Part shown: positions 44,744 through 53,818 of the stretch, piece by piece
Layout of the letters: every line of letters begins with the position of its first letter
Position numbering within the stretch: position 1 is the stretch's first letter
Assembly: GCF_021568695.1 (NCBI RefSeq)
Contig: NZ_JAKGTI010000005.1
Location: 46,860 to 110,859 of the forward strand
Source: Maritalea mediterranea
GTDB lineage: Bacteria > Pseudomonadota > Alphaproteobacteria > Rhizobiales > Devosiaceae
Direction: 5' to 3'
Length of the DNA stretch: 64,000 nucleotides
Notes under the pieces: generated by a model
Database searches by the model: none
The model's input: the letters and a program-made list of their open reading frames with translations, nothing else
What the model was told of the DNA's origin: nothing
Made by a program: the position numbers and the translations under genes

Positions 44744-46288
44744 ATGTCTAAAGACATTAAGGTGCCCACATTGGGCGAAAGCGTAACCGAGGCCACCATT
44801 GGCCAATGGTTCAAAAAAGTCGGCGATCCGGTAAAAGCGGATGAACCGATTGTGGAACTGGAAACAGACAAAGTGACCATCGAAGTGCCAGCGCCCAGCG
44901 ATGGCACTTTGGAAGCGATCAGTGCGGAAGTGGGCGAAACCGTTGAGGTTGGTGCCCTGATCGGGGCGATCGGCGCGGGCGATGGGGCCGCGGCTGAAAC
45001 GCAAAGCACTGATGACCAAGATAATGATGATAATGCCGAGACAAGCGAGGCTTCGATGGCTGACGAAAACAAATCTGGCGATGACGCCGAAATAATCGAA
45101 CTTTTGGTGCCCAGCTCAGGCGAATCGGTGGTGGAAGCCGATGTGGGCGAGTGGTTCAAAAAGGTTGGCGACAGCGTAGAAGCTGACGAAGCCGTGGTGG
45201 AGCTGGAAACCGACAAGGCGGCCATGGACGTGCCCGCTCCGCAAGCCGGTAAAATCGTTGAGATCGTGGCGGAAACCGGCGAAACCGTTGAGGTGGGTGC
45301 TGTGTTGGCCCGCATCGCTGTTGGCGAAGGCGCAGCGTCTGCCCCGGCGCAAAGCAGCGCGCCGAAAGAAGAGAGCAAGAGCGAAGCCCCAAGCGACAGC
45401 GGTGATATGCCACCGGCTCCATCCGCTCAAAAGATGATGAAGGAAAAAGGCGTCGATGCCGGCGATGTTGAGGGCTCTGGTAAACGCGGGCAGATCCTGA
45501 AAGAGGATGTGATGTCGGCCGTGTCCAATATGGGCAGCGAGAAAAAAGACAGCGCACCGAAAAAATCTTCTGCGCCACGCGAAGCGGGTGAAGGTGAAGA
45601 GCGGGTGAAAATGACCCGGTTGCGCCAAACCATTGCGCGCCGCCTGAAGGATGCGCAAAACACCGCCGCCATGCTGACCACCTTTAATGAGGTGGATATG
45701 AAGCCGGTGATGGATCTGCGCAAATCCTACAAAGAGCTGTTCGAGAAAAAGCACGGCGTTAAGCTCGGCTTTATGGGCTTTTTCACCAAGGCGGTCTGCC
45801 ATGCGTTGAAAGAAATCCCGGCGGTGAATGCCGAGATTGATGGCACCGACATCATCTACAAGAACTTTGCGCATATTGGCGTGGCCGTGGGCACCGACAA
45901 AGGTTTGGTTGTGCCGGTGGTGCGCGATGCGGATCAGATGAGCATTGCTGAAATTGAGCAGGAAATTGGCCGGTTGGGCGTTGCCGCCCGTGATGGCGAA
46001 TTGTCCATGGCTGATATGCAGGGCGGCACCTTCACCATCTCCAATGGTGGTGTTTATGGCTCCTTGATGTCGACCCCAATTCTCAATGCGCCACAGTCCG
46101 GCATTTTGGGCATGCACAAAATTCAGGAACGTCCTGTGGTGGAAAATGGCGAAATCGTCATCAAGCCGATGATGTATCTAGCGCTGTCTTATGACCATCG
46201 GATTGTGGATGGCAAAGAAGCCGTGACCTTCCTGGTGCGCATCAAGGAAAGCCTTGAGGATCCGCAGCGTTTGGTGCTGGATCTTTAA
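44744..46288 (+). CDS. sucB: 2-oxoglutarate dehydrogenase E2 with two lipoyl domains
   Basis: A 514-residue dihydrolipoyl succinyltransferase. Two lipoyl domains lie in tandem: residues 1-80 with Lys43 in ETDKV, and about 115-195 with Lys158 in ETDKA. They align closely (GESV..A..G.WFKKVGD in both), which points to duplication. An acidic linker separates them. A Pro/Ser-rich linker leads to the subunit-binding domain ([20 protein letters not shown] near 225) and the catalytic domain ending in [14 protein letters not shown]. Most alphaproteobacterial SucB have one lipoyl domain. Position after sucA and the substrate-domain sequence favour SucB over a pyruvate-dehydrogenase E2. ATG 44744 has GGGAGAA upstream. 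Confidence 0.95.
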   Translation: MSKDIKVPTLGESVTEATIGQWFKKVGDPVKADEPIVELETDKVTIEVPAPSDGTLEAISAEVGETVEVGALIGAIGAGDGAAAETQSTDDQDNDDNAETSEASMADENKSGDDAEIIELLVPSSGESVVEADVGEWFKKVGDSVEADEAVVELETDKAAMDVPAPQAGKIVEIVAETGETVEVGAVLARIAVGEGAASAPAQSSAPKEESKSEAPSDSGDMPPAPSAQKMMKEKGVDAGDVEGSGKRGQILKEDVMSAVSNMGSEKKDSAPKKSSAPREAGEGEERVKMTRLRQTIARRLKDAQNTAAMLTTFNEVDMKPVMDLRKSYKELFEKKHGVKLGFMGFFTKAVCHALKEIPAVNAEIDGTDIIYKNFAHIGVAVGTDKGLVVPVVRDADQMSIAEIEQEIGRLGVAARDGELSMADMQGGTFTISNGGVYGSLMSTPILNAPQSGILGMHKIQERPVVENGEIVIKPMMYLALSYDHRIVDGKEAVTFLVRIKESLEDPQRLVLDL

Positions 46289-46295
46289 TGAATTA

Positions 46296-46325
46296 AAGAG
46301 GCGCGATCAGGTGATGGCGCCTCTT
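46296..46325 (+). other. Hairpin between sucB and the LysE-family gene
   Basis: AAGAGGCGC (46296-46304) and GCGCCTCTT (46317-46325), a perfect 9-bp stem starting 7 nt after the sucB stop. Only GATTAATAA follows, so termination is possible but not sure. Confidence 0.5.
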
Positions 46326-46369
46326 GATTAATAAGCGTTGGCAAAACGCAGTTTTTAGGGACGCGTCTT

Positions 46370-47002
46370 ATGGATGCCTATTGGGTTGAATTTTTGGGGC
46401 TGATGGCTGTGTTTGGCTTGGCGGCCATAATGCCGGGCATTGATTTCACCATGGTGCTGCGCCAGTCGATCGCCAATGGGCGAAAGGCGGGCATTTTCAC
46501 CAGTCTGGGCATCGCCTCGGCGGTGTTTGTGCACGCCACCTACACCATTTTGGGTGTGGGGCTGATCATTTCCCAATCTATTCTGGCGTTCAATATTATC
46601 CGCTTTTTGGGCGCGGCCTATTTGCTTTATCTGGGCATTCAGTCTTTGCGCGCCCCGGCACCGGAACCGGCCAAGCTGGATGTGGGCGCGGTGAACGCGA
46701 CCCAGAGCATTTTCAAAAGCTTCGGCATCGGGTTTTTGACCAATTTGCTGAACCCCAAAGCGACGATTTTTTTCGTGTCGGTCTTCACCACTTTGGTTAG
46801 CCTCAGCACACCGATTGCGGTGCAGTTTGGCTATGTCAGTGTGATGGCGTTGGTGCTGTTCAGCTGGTTTGCGCTGGTGGCGATCTTTTTCACCACCCCG
46901 AAAGTGCGGGCCGGGTTTTACGCGATGGGCAAATGGTTTAACCGCGCCACCGGCGCTGTGCTGATCGGCATGGCGGCGAAAGTGGCGCTGACGCAGAGAT
47001 AA
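46370..47002 (+). CDS. LysE/RhtB family amino-acid exporter
   Basis: A 210-residue inner-membrane protein with six helices. The N-terminal helix ends MPGIDFTMVLRQSIANGRKAG, with the family's Pro-Gly and Gly-Arg marks, and LGAAYLLYLGIQSLRAP and GFLTNLLNPKATIFFVSVF are equally typical of LysE/RhtB proteins that export amino acids such as lysine, threonine or homoserine. Substrate unknown. It stands between sucB and lpd, breaking the usual order of the 2-oxoglutarate dehydrogenase genes. Confidence 0.9.
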   Translation: MDAYWVEFLGLMAVFGLAAIMPGIDFTMVLRQSIANGRKAGIFTSLGIASAVFVHATYTILGVGLIISQSILAFNIIRFLGAAYLLYLGIQSLRAPAPEPAKLDVGAVNATQSIFKSFGIGFLTNLLNPKATIFFVSVFTTLVSLSTPIAVQFGYVSVMALVLFSWFALVAIFFTTPKVRAGFYAMGKWFNRATGAVLIGMAAKVALTQR

Positions 47003-47057
47003 GTTTTAAGAGGGCGAGTGCATCGCCTCAATCAGGGTTTAGACAAGAGAGGCATTT

Positions 47058-48464
47058 ATGTCAGAACAATTTGATCTCACCATTATCGGCACCGGCCCGG
47101 GCGGCTATGTGTGTGCCATTCGCGCGGCGCAATTGGGCATGAAGGTTGCGGTTGTTGAAAAACGCGCCACCCATGGCGGCACCTGTTTGAACATTGGCTG
47201 TATCCCGTCCAAAGCCCTGTTGCACGCCTCCGAGCTTTATGAAGAAGCCGGGCATAATTTTGCCAAGCTGGGCATTGCGGTGGACGGGCTGAATGTGGAT
47301 TTGCCCGGCATGCTCAAGCACAAAGACGACACGGTGAAAAGCAACACCAGTGGCATTGAGTTTTTGTTTAAGAAAAACAAGATCACCGCGTTCCACGGCT
47401 GGGGCAGCATTGAGGCGCCGGGCAAAGTGAAGGTGACCCCGGATGAGGGCGACGCCCAGGTGATTGAAAGCAAGCATATTGTGATTGCGACCGGCTCAGA
47501 TTCTGCGAATTTGCCCGGCATCGAAATTGATGAAAAACGCGTGGTAACTTCCACTGGCGCCATCGATCTGCAAGAAGTACCAGAAAAAATGATTGTGGTC
47601 GGCGCAGGCGTGATCGGGCTGGAGCTGGGCTCTGTCTGGGCGCGTTTGGGGGCTGAAGTCACCGTGGTCGAATTTTTGGATCGCATCCTGCCGGGCATGG
47701 ATGGCGAAGTGGCGAAAAACTTCCAGCGCACACTCAAAAAGCAGGGCTTTAAGTTCAAGCTGTCCACCAAAGTGACCAATGTCGACAAGTCTGGCGACAA
47801 GCTGAATGTGACGGTTGAGCCTGCCGACGGCGGCGAAGCCGAAGCGTTGGACGCAGATGTGGTGCTGGTCGCCATTGGCCGCACACCTTACACCGAAGGG
47901 CTGGGTCTTGAAGAGGCTGGCGTCGAATTGGATGAACGCCGCCGCGTGAAAACTGACGATCATTACAAGACCAATGTGGATGGCATTTACGCCATTGGCG
48001 ATGTGGTCGCTGGCCCGATGCTGGCGCACAAGGCCGAAGATGAAGGTGTGGCGCTGGCCGAAATTTTGGCCGGTCAGGCAGGGCATGTGAATTATGATGT
48101 GATCCCCGGCGTGGTCTATACCAACCCGGAAGTGGCGTCTGTCGGCAAGACCGAAGAGGAGGTCAAGGATGCCGGCATCGAGTACAAAGTGGGCAAATTC
48201 CAGTTCACCGCCAATGGCCGCGCCAAAGCCATGCTGGCGACCGACGGGTTTGTGAAAATCATCGCCGATAAAAACACCGACCGTGTGTTGGGTGCCCATA
48301 TTGTGGGCAAAGGCGCTGGCGAAATGATCCACGAACTGGCTGTGCTGATGGAATTTGGCGGCTCAGCCGAAGATCTGGCCCGCACCTGCCACGCCCATCC
48401 CACCATGTCCGAAGCCGTGCGCGAAGCCGCGATGGGCTGTGGCGATGGCACCATTCATATGTAG
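47058..48464 (+). CDS. lpdA: Dihydrolipoyl dehydrogenase (E3)
   Basis: A 468-residue FAD enzyme that reoxidises the lipoyl groups of the 2-oxoglutarate (and other) dehydrogenase complexes. FAD fingerprint [19 protein letters not shown] near 9-27; redox-active Cys43 and Cys48 in [16 protein letters not shown] fingerprint [15 protein letters not shown] near 178; YAIGDV near 312; catalytic His-Glu region [13 protein letters not shown] near the end. Length is standard. Terminator at 48491. Confidence 0.97.
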   Translation: MSEQFDLTIIGTGPGGYVCAIRAAQLGMKVAVVEKRATHGGTCLNIGCIPSKALLHASELYEEAGHNFAKLGIAVDGLNVDLPGMLKHKDDTVKSNTSGIEFLFKKNKITAFHGWGSIEAPGKVKVTPDEGDAQVIESKHIVIATGSDSANLPGIEIDEKRVVTSTGAIDLQEVPEKMIVVGAGVIGLELGSVWARLGAEVTVVEFLDRILPGMDGEVAKNFQRTLKKQGFKFKLSTKVTNVDKSGDKLNVTVEPADGGEAEALDADVVLVAIGRTPYTEGLGLEEAGVELDERRRVKTDDHYKTNVDGIYAIGDVVAGPMLAHKAEDEGVALAEILAGQAGHVNYDVIPGVVYTNPEVASVGKTEEEVKDAGIEYKVGKFQFTANGRAKAMLATDGFVKIIADKNTDRVLGAHIVGKGAGEMIHELAVLMEFGGSAEDLARTCHAHPTMSEAVREAAMGCGDGTIHM

Positions 48465-48490
48465 ATTTTTGTCTATTTGCGAATTTATAG

Positions 48491-48517
48491 ATGCCGGGTT
48501 TCGACCCGGCATTTTTG
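48491..48517 (+). terminator. Rho-independent terminator of lpdA
   Basis: ATGCCGGGT (48491-48499) and ACCCGGCAT (48504-48512) form a 9-bp stem with a TTCG tetraloop, followed by TTTTGTTT. The stem ends 9 nt before the 3' end of the convergent methyltransferase gene. Confidence 0.95.
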
Positions 48518-48521
48518 TTTG

Positions 48522-49142
48522 TTATTTCTGTGCCAGCAATAATGTCATGTCGTAGCAGTCCGGGTCTTCTGATACAAAGTCGACGACCGACATCCCACAC
48601 GCAGCGAGCCGGTCTCGATATTCATCGGGCGACAGGCTGGCATGATAGATTGGGTCGTCGCCCACTTGGCCCACCACTTCGCCCTCGTCTGGTCCTACGG
48701 TCAGCAACAACGCCCCCTTTGGTTTCAGGTGCGCGGCCAGTTGTGGCAACAGGGCGCGCTGCTCGGTTTTGGTGAGGTGGAAAAAACTGTTCCAGCCAAT
48801 GATGCCGTCAAATTTTTCGGGTATATCCATCGCCCGCATATCGGCCACATGCCACACGCCCTGGATCAGGTTTTGTTGCGCCATGGCAATCATCGAGGGA
48901 CTGACATCAAGCCCGGTCACTTGCGCGCCTTGCGCCAGCAGATAGGCACCGATAGGCTGACCCGCACCGCAGCCCAGATCGAGAATTGCGGGGTTAGGCG
49001 GCAACAGCTTCAAAAAGCGATCCAGCCAAGGGGCCTCCACCAGCGCCTTTGGGCGCTGGGAGACAAATTTGGCGGCGTTGCGCTCATAGATTTCAGCCGT
49101 CTGCGCCGCCAATTCTGCCAAGTTGGCCTTGTCTGTCGTCAT
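48522..49142 (-). CDS. Class I SAM-dependent methyltransferase
   Basis: A 206-residue Rossmann-fold methyltransferase. The SAM motif ILDLGCGAGQPIGAYL is near residue 55, VTGLDVSPSMIAMAQQ near 77 (acidic residue for ribose), and GIIGWNSFFHLTK near 112 is motif IV. The substrate is unknown; small-molecule methylation is typical of this size. It lies 12 nt after the TraB/GumN gene and probably shares its transcript. Confidence 0.88.
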   Translation of the reverse strand: MTTDKANLAELAAQTAEIYERNAAKFVSQRPKALVEAPWLDRFLKLLPPNPAILDLGCGAGQPIGAYLLAQGAQVTGLDVSPSMIAMAQQNLIQGVWHVADMRAMDIPEKFDGIIGWNSFFHLTKTEQRALLPQLAAHLKPKGALLLTVGPDEGEVVGQVGDDPIYHASLSPDEYRDRLAACGMSVVDFVSEDPDCYDMTLLLAQK

Positions 49143-49154
49143 TTTTGAGCCAGC

Positions 49155-50162
49155 CTAGCGGTTCAGCGGCACGCGCGTGACGGCAAAGCCATCATTGCGC
49201 AGGCCTTCAATCAGACCGGTATCGCCGATCAGATGCAATGCGCCGACGGCAACAAAGGTGGATTGCTCATCCATCAGCCGGGCGGCATTTTCCACCATCA
49301 GCTCATTGCGCGCATCCAGCAGCGCTTCCTGGAATTCGGCCCAGTCATCCTCCATCCCGTCATATTGACTTGTGAAGTGCAATTGCACCGGGATAATCAT
49401 GCCGATTTGCTCTTTGAGGTAAAGCTCATTCATGGTTTGCAGCACCGCATCATAGAGCCCTTCTTCATAAAGCCGGGCCACATTTTCGATGGAACGGATA
49501 AACATTTCCTCATTGATGGAGGAAATGGATTCGAGCTGGCTTTCCACTGTTTCAAGGCTGACCACCGGCACGTCCGCGCTCTTGGCCAGTTCCACCAATT
49601 TCATGTCCAGCACCTGCGCCATCGGCCCGCCCCATTGCATGTCGCATTGGGTAAAGGAGAGGGTTGTGGCCCCGATCCAGGGCTGGAGCGGATTGATAGT
49701 ATCAAAATCCATGCCCAGATCGTTGAGATAGGCGTCAATAGATTGCACTGTACTTTCCGCCAAATCGTCGGCCAGCGTTTCGCCCTGTGGTTGCAAAATC
49801 AAGTGCGGATTTTTGCCGATAATCGCGCCCACGGCGCTGGGGTCATCTGCGTTTTCAATTTCCACGGCCACCACTTCGGCACTTTCCAATGCGGCTTGCA
49901 CATTTGCGGGCAGGTCCAGAATGCGCGGATCAGCCTTGTGCAGCGTGCCAAACACATAAGATGTGTGCGGTAGTGATTCATGGCTCACCTCCCAGAACAC
50001 GCCTTCGGGGTTGGCATAGTGTGCGGCTTCGCGTTGCAGTGTCTCAAAAGCGGCCGGATCATTCTGCTGCAACTCGGCCACCAGATCGCGGGTTTCGCAG
50101 GCGGCAAAGGCGAAGCTGCTGGTGAGGGTGAACACAAGGCTGGTGAAAAGTAGTTTTTTCAT
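49155..50162 (-). CDS. TraB/GumN family protein
   Basis: A 335-residue exported protein. A Sec signal peptide (MKKLLFTSLVFTLTSSFAFA) is followed by the TraB/GumN (Tiki-like) fold: SYVFGTLHKADPR with the conserved Gly-x-x-His near 72, EVVAVEIEN near 98 and the C-terminal VAVGALHLIGDTGLIEGL. Related eukaryotic Tiki proteins are metalloproteases; bacterial members are uncharacterised. Periplasmic location is inferred. It starts 48 nt after the EamA gene and precedes the methyltransferase by 12 nt. Confidence 0.88.
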   Translation of the reverse strand: MKKLLFTSLVFTLTSSFAFAACETRDLVAELQQNDPAAFETLQREAAHYANPEGVFWEVSHESLPHTSYVFGTLHKADPRILDLPANVQAALESAEVVAVEIENADDPSAVGAIIGKNPHLILQPQGETLADDLAESTVQSIDAYLNDLGMDFDTINPLQPWIGATTLSFTQCDMQWGGPMAQVLDMKLVELAKSADVPVVSLETVESQLESISSINEEMFIRSIENVARLYEEGLYDAVLQTMNELYLKEQIGMIIPVQLHFTSQYDGMEDDWAEFQEALLDARNELMVENAARLMDEQSTFVAVGALHLIGDTGLIEGLRNDGFAVTRVPLNR

Positions 50163-50210
50163 AAAAATATCTTTGCTGGTTGGCTCAAAGGATCAAAGCA
50201 TATCTGCGCT

Positions 50211-51176
50211 TTATGGCTGTTTTTTGAGTTGGGCCGCGCCCGCGGGCAATTTGCGGGCACGGTGGTCCAGATGAGTGAACAGCAGGACGCCGCACAACAC
50301 AAGCGCCGCGCCCACCCCGTGATAGATGGAAAAGGGCTCGCCCAAAATGGTGATGGCGAGAATGATCGTGACGATGGTGGACACGTTCCCCAGAACGGCT
50401 GTCGGTTCCGGCCCGACCATACCAATGGAGATGGAGATTAGATAGGCAGGCGCGACAGTGGAAATGGTGCCGATGGCCAGCATCAGCCACATGGCCCGTT
50501 CTGAAAGGATCAGATCGTTAAATTCGTGGGTGGCCAGAAAGTGTAGGATCACCATGCCGCCTGCTGCACTCATGGCGATTGAGGTGAACAGGCGTGCCCC
50601 GATCTGATCGATCAATGGTTTGGCCAGCAATTGATAAATGGCAAAGGCCAGCGCCGCGCCCAGCACCAGCAGCGCGCCGATCACTGTATCTTCCCCCTCC
50701 AGCTGCAAATCATGGGCAAAAATGATTGCTAGGCCGCCATAGGAAAGGCCGAGGGCAATCATGGCCGCCATGCTGATTTTACGTCGATGCCATAGCGCGC
50801 CCAGCACCACGACAAAAATCGGGTAGGTCAATAGGATCAGTCGATCGAACTGAGCCGAAATATAATTGAGGCCGGCAAAATCGAGATAGGAAGCAACATA
50901 ATAGCCCATCACCCCGACGGCGCAGGCTTTGGCCAGCATGCTGCCACTCAGGACGGGCTGGCCGCCATTGTTTGCCTTTTGCTTGCGGTAGCCGAAATAA
51001 CCGATCACAGCAAAAAAGGGCACCGCTATAATCATGCGCCAGGTCAGCGTGGTGACCGCATCCACATTTTCCAGAAGAGCCAATTTGATCACAATGCCCT
51101 TGGTGGAAAAGAAGCTGGCGCCCAATGCACCAATGAAATAGCCCAACAAACGATTGGGGGCGGCAGATGACGTCAT
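50211..51176 (-). CDS. EamA/DMT family transporter
   Basis: A 321-residue inner-membrane protein with ten hydrophobic helices in two EamA repeats (FFSTKGIVIKLALL and WRMIIAVPFF in the first; VAPAYLISISIGMVGPEPTA and the helix after it in the second). The family exports metabolites and amino acids; substrate unknown. The tail (HLDHRARKLPAGAAQLKK) is basic and cytoplasmic. It is first of three same-strand genes and faces the 1.5-kb gene-free stretch. Confidence 0.88.
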   Translation of the reverse strand: MTSSAAPNRLLGYFIGALGASFFSTKGIVIKLALLENVDAVTTLTWRMIIAVPFFAVIGYFGYRKQKANNGGQPVLSGSMLAKACAVGVMGYYVASYLDFAGLNYISAQFDRLILLTYPIFVVVLGALWHRRKISMAAMIALGLSYGGLAIIFAHDLQLEGEDTVIGALLVLGAALAFAIYQLLAKPLIDQIGARLFTSIAMSAAGGMVILHFLATHEFNDLILSERAMWLMLAIGTISTVAPAYLISISIGMVGPEPTAVLGNVSTIVTIILAITILGEPFSIYHGVGAALVLCGVLLFTHLDHRARKLPAGAAQLKKQP

Positions 51177-52130
51177 AGGGAAGACCTTGGCTGGATATGC
51201 GGGACTGATCAGATCAGCAATCTGATGCCAAGTAAACGCCTCAAGCTGCTTAGGCGCAAGCCCCGATTAACTGAAAAGTGCCTATGTGGCGCAAAGGCTG
51301 ACCACCAGCAACGCCCCACCGGCCAGGGAAAATGAGGACCCTTGTGTTGCGCCATTTCCAGCAACCGCAAGCCAAGGGTTGGCGCCAGCCCGTCCGGCGG
51401 GAGGGCAGAAAAACGGGAGTGCAGCGCGCGATGGCGGCGCCAAAATTTGCTGTGGGGATGGTAGGGCCGTAACCAAATCCCTGTCATTGCAAGACTTGAT
51501 CTTGCAATCCATTTGCGACCGGCCACACCGCACCTCGTCGAGGCAAAACCACAACCTTTGATTGTTTCCAGTCCAATCCAGAAATTTTCTGATTCAAAAA
51601 TCCAATCTGGTTAAAGCATTGAATGTGCCCCACAATTCTCCCCATTGTGCCCAATGGTTGTCTCATTTTATCCTAAAACTCACCGACAACCTTATCCCCG
51701 TCCCGAAAAGCCGTGGTAAAATCGTGCCATCTTCTGCCCCAGGCGGTTGTCGACGGACAACGGGGTATATCTGTTTCCCTATCTCACAATCGACAGGGAT
51801 AAAAAACAGATGAAAGAAGAAGCGGTTGGTGGGACGGACGCGGCACACCGCGCTTTCAGCAAGATTTCACCCGACACCGAGGGTGGGCCGTGCATGAATA
51901 TGCAGCGGTCGGGACTATCGGGTCAGCACCCCGCGCAATCAGGCTGAAACGTGAAAAACGCTGCTGGCGCGAGATGGGTCAAAGCTCATTTTTCTGCGCA
52001 AAATTGCGAGTTTTGCACCATCTCGTGCCCCGCAAATTCTATCCCCTGAATGCGTCTGGCATGTCAGGCGTTTGGGTGTGCTTATTTGGATATGAAGGGT
52101 TCAGTTTCATCCATGGTTGAGTGGCGGCAT
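51177..52130. other. Gene-free stretch with degenerate repeat and hairpins
   Basis: No open frame here has family sequence or a convincing start. About 51388-51440 is a degraded piece of composite-repeat module A (CCGTCCGGCGGGAGGGCAGA, then GCGATGGCGGCG). At 51486-51508 a hairpin with 9-bp arms ATTGCAAGA and TCTTGCAAT and the CTTGA loop is a covariant of the module-B hairpin. 51625-51656 holds three C4-type blocks (GTGCCCC, CTCCCC, GTGCCC). GGTTGTC/GACAACC can pair across 51655-51690 and GTTGTC/GACAAC at about 51747-51762. A nested hairpin at 51966-52029 is listed separately. Confidence 0.6.
51966..52029. other. Nested hairpin in gene-free DNA
   Basis: Outer arms GGCGCGAGATGG (51966-51977) and CCATCTCGTGCC (52018-52029) give 12 pairs with one G-T; inside, GCAAAA (51998-52003) and TTTTGC (52011-52016) form a second stem with a 7-nt loop, stacked against the outer stem by a single base. 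Could be an unannotated small RNA or regulatory structure; no promoter or terminator was identified for it. Confidence 0.4.
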
Positions 52131-52139
52131 TTCTCCTCC

Positions 52140-52668
52140 CGTTGGGGCTGGGCACCCAACCTGCGCGGACGTGGCCAAAAAGTTGGCCGGCGTTCTCTCG
52201 CCGTGCTCGTCCGTGCATTTTCGCTGCAGACTATTGCCGAAGTGCCATTCCCATTCACCGACGTCACCCCGGACTTGATCCGGGGGCCAAGCAGTATTGG
52301 TGAAGGTGCACGACATGCGTACTTTTATTCTACCGCCACAGCTACATGGATTACCGGATCAAGTCCGGTAATGACGTGAGAGGGCGAGGCGATGCCCCGC
52401 ACATTATAAAAGCGGGCACCAAACGGCGGGGGTGCCGGGGACGGGAGCGAAGCGAGCGGTGGCGGCGCGAAAAAAGGGCCGGGGGTGCCGGGGACGGGAG
52501 CGAAGCGAGCGGTGGCGGCGCATAAAGAAGCCGGGGGTGCCGGGCCAGCCAGTCCGGCGCGAGGCAGAAAATGTGAGCAAAGCGAGCGGTGGCGGCGGGA
52601 AAAAGAGCCCTGCCAGCCGCCCGGCGCGAGGACCGAAAAAGCGAGCGCTGCGAGCGACGGCGCAACAA
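52140..52668 (-). repeat. Composite intergenic repeat, copy 3 (inverted)
   Basis: Read on the minus strand, this stretch has the same module order as copy 2. Module A units at about 52612-52663 (degraded), 52530-52597, 52479-52522 and 52425-52469; module B hairpin at 52350-52372 (same 9-bp arms); module C hairpin at 52267-52285 (CCCCGGA / TCCGGGG, CTTGA loop); module D with the GGCCAACTTTTTGGCC palindrome at about 52172-52187. The linker between modules A and B also aligns with copies 1 and 2. Module A abuts the 3' end of xerC. No gene is supported here. Confidence 0.8.
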
Positions 52669-52684
52669 ATGCCCGTCAAAATAT

Positions 52685-53614
52685 CTAAGACCGTGGATGT
52701 GCTTTCAGATAGGCATCCATCAGATGGGCGCTGTCGATTTTGGTGTAAATCTGGGTGGTGGAGAGCGAGGCGTGGCCCAGCAATTCCTGAATGGCGCGAA
52801 GGTCGCCGCCGGCGCCCAGCAAATGCGTGGCAAAGGAATGGCGCAGGGCGTGGGGGGTGGCGCTGGCGGGCATGCCGAACGCGGCGCGCAGCTTTTGCAT
52901 TTTCAATTGCACCAGACGGGCGCGCAACGGGCCGCCCCGCGCGCCGCGAAACAGCGCGTCGTTCGGCCCGGGCTGATAGGGGCATTTGCGGCGATAATCG
53001 GCTATGGCCTCGTAGATGGGCTGGATCACCGGCACCATGCGCACCTTGCCGCCCTTGCCAGTGATGCGCAGGGCCTCGTTGCCGTCAATATCTGATGGGG
53101 TGAGCGACAGGGCTTCGGCGATCCGTAAGCCACCGCCATAGCACAGGGCCATCACCGCAATGTCGCGGGCGGCGATCCAGGGTTCCTCGTCCAAAACATC
53201 GCCATCCTCAATCATGCGCTTGGCATCGATGGCGGTAAGCGCTTTGGGCAGCGATTGGTCCTTCTTCGGCGCGCGGATGGCGTTGAGGCTGTCGGGTGTG
53301 GCCCAACCTTCCTTGGCGAGGAACTTGTAAAAACTTTTGAGGGCGGAGAGGCTGCGGGCGATGGAGCGGTTCTTGGCGCCATTGCTGCGTTTATGCGCCA
53401 GAAAGGCACGCCAGTCGGTCGGGGTTAGGTCCTGCAAATGCTTGGTTTGCACTGGTTCGCCCAAATGCCCGACCAGAAAATGCAGCAACTGATCGAGATC
53501 GCGTTCATAGGCGATCAATGTCTGCTCTGACAGGCGGCGCAGCGAGCTGAGTTCATCAAGCCACATATCGCGCCATTGGCCGACCTGTTTGGAATAAAGC
53601 ATATCATTTGCCAT
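52685..53614 (-). CDS. xerC: Tyrosine recombinase XerC
   Basis: A 309-residue site-specific recombinase that with XerD resolves chromosome dimers at dif. The N-terminal SAM-like DNA-binding domain has TLIAYERDLDQLLHFL. Catalytic residues are in GGLRIAEALSL (Arg about 164), HALRHSFATHLL (His about 253, Arg about 256), LGHASLSTTQIYT (His about 279, Tyr about 288). The position upstream of priA and the atp genes and the normal length argue for XerC, not a phage integrase. ATG start at 53614. Its 3' end abuts repeat copy 3. Confidence 0.9.
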   Translation of the reverse strand: MANDMLYSKQVGQWRDMWLDELSSLRRLSEQTLIAYERDLDQLLHFLVGHLGEPVQTKHLQDLTPTDWRAFLAHKRSNGAKNRSIARSLSALKSFYKFLAKEGWATPDSLNAIRAPKKDQSLPKALTAIDAKRMIEDGDVLDEEPWIAARDIAVMALCYGGGLRIAEALSLTPSDIDGNEALRITGKGGKVRMVPVIQPIYEAIADYRRKCPYQPGPNDALFRGARGGPLRARLVQLKMQKLRAAFGMPASATPHALRHSFATHLLGAGGDLRAIQELLGHASLSTTQIYTKIDSAHLMDAYLKAHPRS

Positions 53615-53818
53615 GGGTGCGCCCGTTCGTTGGATTGCGTGGATTATACAATCAAGGGCTTACCAAAGCGCAAATGGAAAAGCGTTTGCCTTGAATTGAC
53701 TGAAGGCCGGGTGTGACCAAAGGTGGGATAAATTACGACCTATACAGGTTCAAATCCACCCGTCAGAATGATTGGCATTTGAACCCCGATATTTATGTTT
53801 CTAATTGAGGATATTATT

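Noticed and set aside
51625..51656. Three TGGGC/TGGGG blocks on the minus strand resembling MraZ-binding boxes
   Set aside because: Spacing is irregular (9 and 12 nt) and no mraZ or division gene follows; a short CACAAT/ATTGTG stem explains part of it.
52685..53614. Phage or island integrase
   Set aside because: Length, motifs and location beside priA and the atp operon fit XerC; there are no phage genes around.
53744..53765. GGTTCAAATCC-like sequence resembling a tRNA T-loop near the recombinase gene, possible att site
   Set aside because: Flanking bases do not form a T-stem or acceptor stem, and the recombinase is the chromosomal XerC.
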